In this document: piece by piece, positions 6,861-8,818 of the stretch
Numbering within the stretch: position 1 is the first letter of the stretch
Layout: each line of letters starts with the position of its first letter
Source of the DNA: Pseudomonadota bacterium
GTDB taxonomy: Bacteria; Pseudomonadota; Alphaproteobacteria; Rhizobiales; Xanthobacteraceae
Direction of reading: 5' to 3'
Assembly (NCBI GenBank): GCA_023405565.1
Contig: JAEXXW010000487.1
Span: 1 to 8,818 of the forward strand
DNA length: 8,818 nucleotides
The notes under the pieces: generated by a model
Told to the model about the DNA's origin: nothing
What the model saw: the letters and a program-made list of their open reading frames with translations, nothing else
Database searches by the model: none
Translations under genes and position numbers: made by a program

Positions 6861-6898
6861 GATAAGATTATCTTATCGATCTGATAAATAAAACCTAC
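6861..6898 (+). promoter_or_regulatory. candidate OxyR operator upstream of ahpC
   Basis: Four tetramers, ATAA (6862-6865), TTAT (6873-6876), ATAA (6884-6887) and CTAC (6895-6898), are each separated by exactly 7 bp. This reproduces the OxyR tetrad spacing ATAG-N7-CTAT-N7-ATAG-N7-CTAT, with changes at the G/C edge of the first three tetramers and the last base of the fourth. The left half contains a perfect 17-bp palindrome, GATAAGATTATCTTATC (6861-6877). The site ends immediately before the candidate -35 box, the position from which OxyR contacts RNA polymerase. OxyR control of ahpC is well established in other bacteria. Here it is an inference from sequence, and oxyR itself is not in the window. 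Confidence 0.55.
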
Positions 6899-6928
6899 TG
6901 GACTGATGATTGTGCGAAGCAATATTAT
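6899..6928 (+). promoter_or_regulatory. candidate ahpC promoter
   Basis: A -35 candidate TGGACT (6899-6904, 4 of 6 to TTGACA) and -10 candidate TATTAT (6923-6928, 5 of 6 to TATAAT) are 18 bp apart. The poor -35 next to an activator site fits an activated promoter. The start would be near 6935, giving a leader of about 60 nt before ahpC. The -10 lies inside a 17-bp palindrome, GCAATA-N5-TATTGC (6919-6935). Confidence 0.45.
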
Positions 6929-6996
6929 TTATTGCATCGCAACAATCCCGCGAAATTTTCACAATACGCAACTCAAAATCGGTAAAGGTACGCGAA

Positions 6997-7551
6997 ATGC
7001 TCGGCATCGGAGACAAGCTCCCCTCGTTTTCCATCACTGGCGTGAAGCCCGGCTTCAATGCCCACGAAGAAAATGGTCAGTCCGCATTCGAGGAAATCAC
7101 CGAGGCCAGCTTCCCAGGCAAGTGGAAGATCGTGTTCTTCTATCCGAAGGACTTCACCTTCGTATGCCCGACCGAGATTGCCGAATTTGCTCGCCTCGCC
7201 GGCGACTTCTCGGACCGCGACGCCGTCGTGCTCGGCGGCTCGACCGACAATGAATTCGTGAAACTCGCCTGGCGCCGTGACCACAAGGATCTCAACAAGC
7301 TGCCGATCTGGCAGTTCGCCGACACCAAGGGCTCGCTGGTCGACCAGCTCGGCATCCGTTCGCCGGAAGGCGTGGCCTATCGCTACACCTTCATCGTCGA
7401 TCCGGACAACGTGATCCAGCACGTCTACGCGACCAACCTCAATGTCGGCCGCAACCCGAAAGACACGCTGCGCGTCCTCGACGCCCTGCAGACCGACGAG
7501 CTCTGCCCGTGCAACCGCGAGGTTGGCGGCGACGTGCTCAAGGCAGCCTGA
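6997..7551 (+). CDS. ahpC: alkyl hydroperoxide reductase C (2-Cys peroxiredoxin, AhpD-coupled type)
   Basis: AhpC reduces hydrogen peroxide, organic hydroperoxides and peroxynitrite in the cytoplasm. The 184-residue product begins MLGIGDKLPSFS. The peroxidatic C57 lies in FYPKDFTFVCPTE with P50 and T54 of the active site, and R129 (YRYTFIVD) is the probable active-site arginine. The C-terminus has two cysteines in CPC (C170, C172). The C57-C170 spacing of 113 equals that of C61-C174 in Mycobacterium tuberculosis AhpC, which also has C176 and is reduced by AhpD. This differs from the AhpF-dependent enteric type. The ATG at 6997 has AAAGG 8 nt upstream. The frame is open back to an ATG at 6910, but those 29 residues lie over the promoter and match no AhpC. 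Transcription diverges from cmk. ahpD follows 160 bp downstream, across a repeat. Confidence 0.97.
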   Translation: MLGIGDKLPSFSITGVKPGFNAHEENGQSAFEEITEASFPGKWKIVFFYPKDFTFVCPTEIAEFARLAGDFSDRDAVVLGGSTDNEFVKLAWRRDHKDLNKLPIWQFADTKGSLVDQLGIRSPEGVAYRYTFIVDPDNVIQHVYATNLNVGRNPKDTLRVLDALQTDELCPCNREVGGDVLKAA

Positions 7552-7577
7552 GACACCGCTTTCTAGAAGTACCCATC

Positions 7578-7673
7578 CTCCGTTCATTCCCGTGCAAGCG
7601 GGAAATCCAGAGCTCCAGACACTGACGTTTCTTGGAAGCTTCTGGGTCCCCGCATTCGCGGGGACGAACGGGG
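7578..7673. repeat. palindromic dispersed repeat (REP/MITE-like) between ahpC and ahpD
   Basis: A 96-bp imperfect palindrome fills most of the intergenic gap. Outer arms are CCGTTC (7580-7585) and GAACGG (7666-7671), extended by further imperfect pairing. Inside are hairpin TTCCCG-N6-CGGGAA (7587-7604) and hairpin GTCCCCGC-ATTC-GCGGGGAC (7646-7665), plus near-complementary CCAGAGCT and AGCTTCTGG. The attCCCG...CGGGaatcCAG and CTGGgtCCCCGC...GCGGGGac pattern is one I recognise as a very common intergenic repeat in Bradyrhizobium and Rhodopseudomonas genomes. It has no ORF or transposase. It could stabilise or cut the ahpC-ahpD message. Confidence 0.8.
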
Positions 7674-7711
7674 AATGGAAATGACAGAATCAATTTCAAG
7701 GAGACGATGCC

Positions 7712-8263
7712 GTGCCGATCGAGGCCCTCAAGAACCGGCTGCCTGCTTTCGCGAAGGATGTGAAGCTCAACCTGTCGTCGATGCTGTCGGACGAAGCCCT
7801 GCCGGTGCAGCAGCGTTATGGCCTGTTCCTCGCCTGTGCCATCGCGACCCGCAACGCCGATGTGATCCGCGCGTTCGAAGCGCTGGCGCGCGAACATCTC
7901 TCGCCGCAGGCCCTCGACGCAGCGAAAGCCGCAGCGACTGTGATGGCGATGAACAACATCTATTATCGTTTCGTGCACATCTCCTCGAACAAGGCTTACG
8001 AGACCAAGCCGGCGCGCCTGCGCATGAACGTGATCGCCAATCCGGGGGTCGATAAGGCCGATTTCGAACTCTGGTCACTCGCCGTCTCGGCGATCAATGG
8101 CTGCGGCAAATGCATCGATGCCCACGACAAGGTGCTGCGCGACGCCGGTGTCAGCGAAGACGCCATCCAGAATGGCGTGCGCTATGCTGCCATCATCCAG
8201 TCGGTCGCGGTATCGCTCGAAGCCGCCGAAGCGACGGCCTCGTTCGCTCAGGCCGCGGAGTAA
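7712..8263 (+). CDS. ahpD: alkyl hydroperoxide reductase AhpD
   Basis: AhpD is the disulfide reductant of AhpC. In Mycobacterium it passes electrons from dihydrolipoamide (through lipoyl-bearing DlaT) to the AhpC C-terminal disulfide. This 183-residue all-helical protein has the redox motif [10 protein letters not shown] with C131 and C134, plus H138 and E119 ([10 protein letters not shown]). These align, with a constant offset of one, with E118, C130, C133 and H137 of the Mycobacterium enzyme. Length is normal for a two-repeat AhpD. The start is GTG at 7712, with AAGGAG (7698-7703) 8 nt upstream. An ATG at 7707 is out of frame and too close to that site. The gene should be cotranscribed with ahpC across the repeat, since I saw no promoter of its own. 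It converges on aroA, with a palindrome in the 65-bp gap. Confidence 0.96.
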   Translation: MPIEALKNRLPAFAKDVKLNLSSMLSDEALPVQQRYGLFLACAIATRNADVIRAFEALAREHLSPQALDAAKAAATVMAMNNIYYRFVHISSNKAYETKPARLRMNVIANPGVDKADFELWSLAVSAINGCGKCIDAHDKVLRDAGVSEDAIQNGVRYAAIIQSVAVSLEAAEATASFAQAAE

Positions 8264-8271
8264 CGTGAGCA

Positions 8272-8320
8272 AAGCATGGCGCCGAAAAGTGTGAAGCGGT
8301 TTTCGGATAACGCCATGCTT
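8272..8320. repeat. palindromic Rhizobiales repeat between convergent ahpD and aroA, possible two-way terminator
   Basis: Outer 10-bp arms AAGCATGGCG (8272-8281) and CGCCATGCTT (8311-8320) are perfect complements. Inner arms CCGAAAA (8282-8288) and TTTTCGG (8300-8306) continue the stem after a 4-nt bulge (ATAA). The core CCGAAAAGTGTGAAGCGG followed by TTTTCGG is a dispersed repeat I recognise from many Rhizobiales intergenic regions. It starts 9 bp after ahpD ends and stops 9 bp before the aroA stop codon, so the folded RNA could end transcription from either side. T-tracts after the stem are weak. Confidence 0.78.
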
Positions 8321-8328
8321 ATTGAAGA

Positions 8329-8818
<490 letters not shown>

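Noticed and set aside
6910..6996. 29-residue N-terminal extension of AhpC
   Set aside because: It overlaps the candidate -10 and palindrome, has no Shine-Dalgarno, and the known AhpC start MLGIGDKLP begins at 6997.
7707..7711. ATG at 7707 as the ahpD start
   Set aside because: It is out of frame with AhpD and only 3 nt after AAGGAG. The GTG at 7712 is in frame and well spaced.

Overview
The window looks like a core-genome segment of a high-GC alphaproteobacterium, most likely from the Bradyrhizobium/Rhodopseudomonas/Afipia group (Nitrobacteraceae). The signs are the GC-rich codon usage, an AroA C-terminus resembling the class II (Agrobacterium CP4-type) enzyme, an AhpC with a CPC C-terminus next to AhpD, and two palindromic intergenic repeats of kinds I recognise from Rhizobiales. 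The genus is an inference from gene content; no search was run.

Nearly everything is on the minus strand. Read in the direction of transcription (right to left), the order is: aroA (3' part, 8818-8329); then, after an interruption, cmk (6742-6104), rpsA (5906-4197), sppA (3983-2991), ihfB (2928-2644), lapA (2535-2164), an ornithine cyclodeaminase-family reductase (2157-1207), trpF (1150-476) and the 5' part of trpB (435-1). This extends the widely conserved aroA-cmk-rpsA-ihfB order into the end of a tryptophan operon. A strong intrinsic terminator closes rpsA, so sppA and the genes after it need their own promoter. A weaker hairpin lies between sppA and ihfB. The lapA-reductase junction is only 6 bp.

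Between aroA and cmk sits a plus-strand pair, ahpC (6997-7551) and ahpD (7712-8263). Together they make a peroxide reductase in which AhpD reduces the three-cysteine AhpC. Upstream of ahpC is an AT-rich control region containing four ATAG/CTAT-like tetramers with exact OxyR spacing (N7-N7-N7). They end directly against a candidate -35 box, which is the expected layout of a peroxide-activated promoter. A palindromic dispersed repeat separates ahpC from ahpD, and a second, different one separates ahpD from the convergent aroA.

No tRNA, rRNA, CRISPR array, transposase or prophage gene was seen. No gene-free stretch exceeds 300 bases; the largest is the 254-bp cmk/ahpC divergent region, described below. 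The window is mostly ordinary housekeeping DNA. The points of interest are the ahpCD insertion with its operator, the two repeats, the rpsA leader, and a reductase that is probably mis-named by homology.
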